Shown: positions 6,223-6,281 of the stretch, piece by piece
Numbering within the stretch: the stretch's first letter is position 1
Layout of the letters: every line of letters starts with the position of its first letter
Origin: Candidatus Babeliales bacterium
Lineage (GTDB): Bacteria > Babelota > Babeliae > Babelales > CAZZPM01
Assembly (NCBI GenBank): GCA_016763165.1
Contig: JAESUJ010000084.1
Span: 1-6,281 of the forward strand
Length of the DNA: 6,281 nucleotides
Reading direction: 5' to 3'
Translations under genes and position numbers: made by a program
The notes under the pieces: model-generated
Database searches by the model: none
What the model saw: only the letters and a program-made list of their open reading frames with translations
Told to the model about the DNA's origin: nothing

Positions 6223-6281
6223 ATGATGAAAAAAATGCTGTTAGCAGCTCTACTTTCTAGTTTTTCTTTTACTGCAAATGC
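6223..6281 (+). CDS. 5' end of an exported protein of unknown function (partial)
   Basis: From ATG 6223 the frame reads MMKKMLLAALLSSFSFTANA to the window edge: two lysines, a Leu/Ala/Ser/Phe hydrophobic core, and a TANA end typical of a signal peptidase I site. AAAGGA (6211-6216) is 6 bases upstream, which fits ATG 6223; ATG 6226 and ATG 6217 are in-frame alternatives with poorer spacing. The mature protein lies outside the window, so no function is proposed. It is codirectional with the ankyrin gene 107 bases upstream. Confidence 0.72.
   Translation, partial: MMKKMLLAALLSSFSFTAN

Overview
The window is an AT-rich bacterial segment with short intergenic gaps and good Shine-Dalgarno sequences. 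It carries two adjacent ATP/ADP-translocase-type nucleotide transporters, several small ankyrin-repeat proteins with N-terminal export signals, a tRNA and the housekeeping gene tsaD. Nucleotide transporters of this family occur mainly in obligate intracellular bacteria and plastids. Small exported ankyrin proteins beside them fit a host-dependent bacterium, for example Candidatus Dependentiae (TM6/Babeliales). Chlamydiae or Rickettsiales are less favoured alternatives. This placement is inference: no rRNA or other phylogenetic marker beyond tsaD is present.

Left part (1-816): the 5' end of an exported protein on the minus strand (1-80), then a minus-strand ankyrin gene broken by at least two frame disruptions (173-617), then an AT-rich divergent intergenic region. 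Middle-left (817-1800): an intact exported ankyrin protein on the plus strand, a convergent tRNA-Ser with anticodon CGA on the minus strand (1444-1535), and a 265-base spacer holding a stem-loop, a plausible promoter and a small hairpin over the first transporter's ribosome binding site.

Centre (1801-4534): two tandem paralogous nucleotide transporters of about 440 residues each. The first is intact. The second is aligned throughout but carries one in-frame TAG at codon 123, where the first copy has Trp (TGG). A strong terminator-like hairpin lies between them and ends just before the second gene's ribosome binding site. Right part (4571-6281): intact tsaD (tRNA t6A synthesis), a second exported ankyrin protein 21 bases after it, and the signal peptide of a further exported protein that runs off the window.

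Taken together, one group of genes would import host nucleotides or ATP and another would export small protein-binding ankyrin proteins, with translation genes interspersed. The main points worth attention are the single amber codon in an otherwise preserved transporter, divergence between the two copies at a conserved acidic position, and the RNA structures at the starts of both transporter genes.
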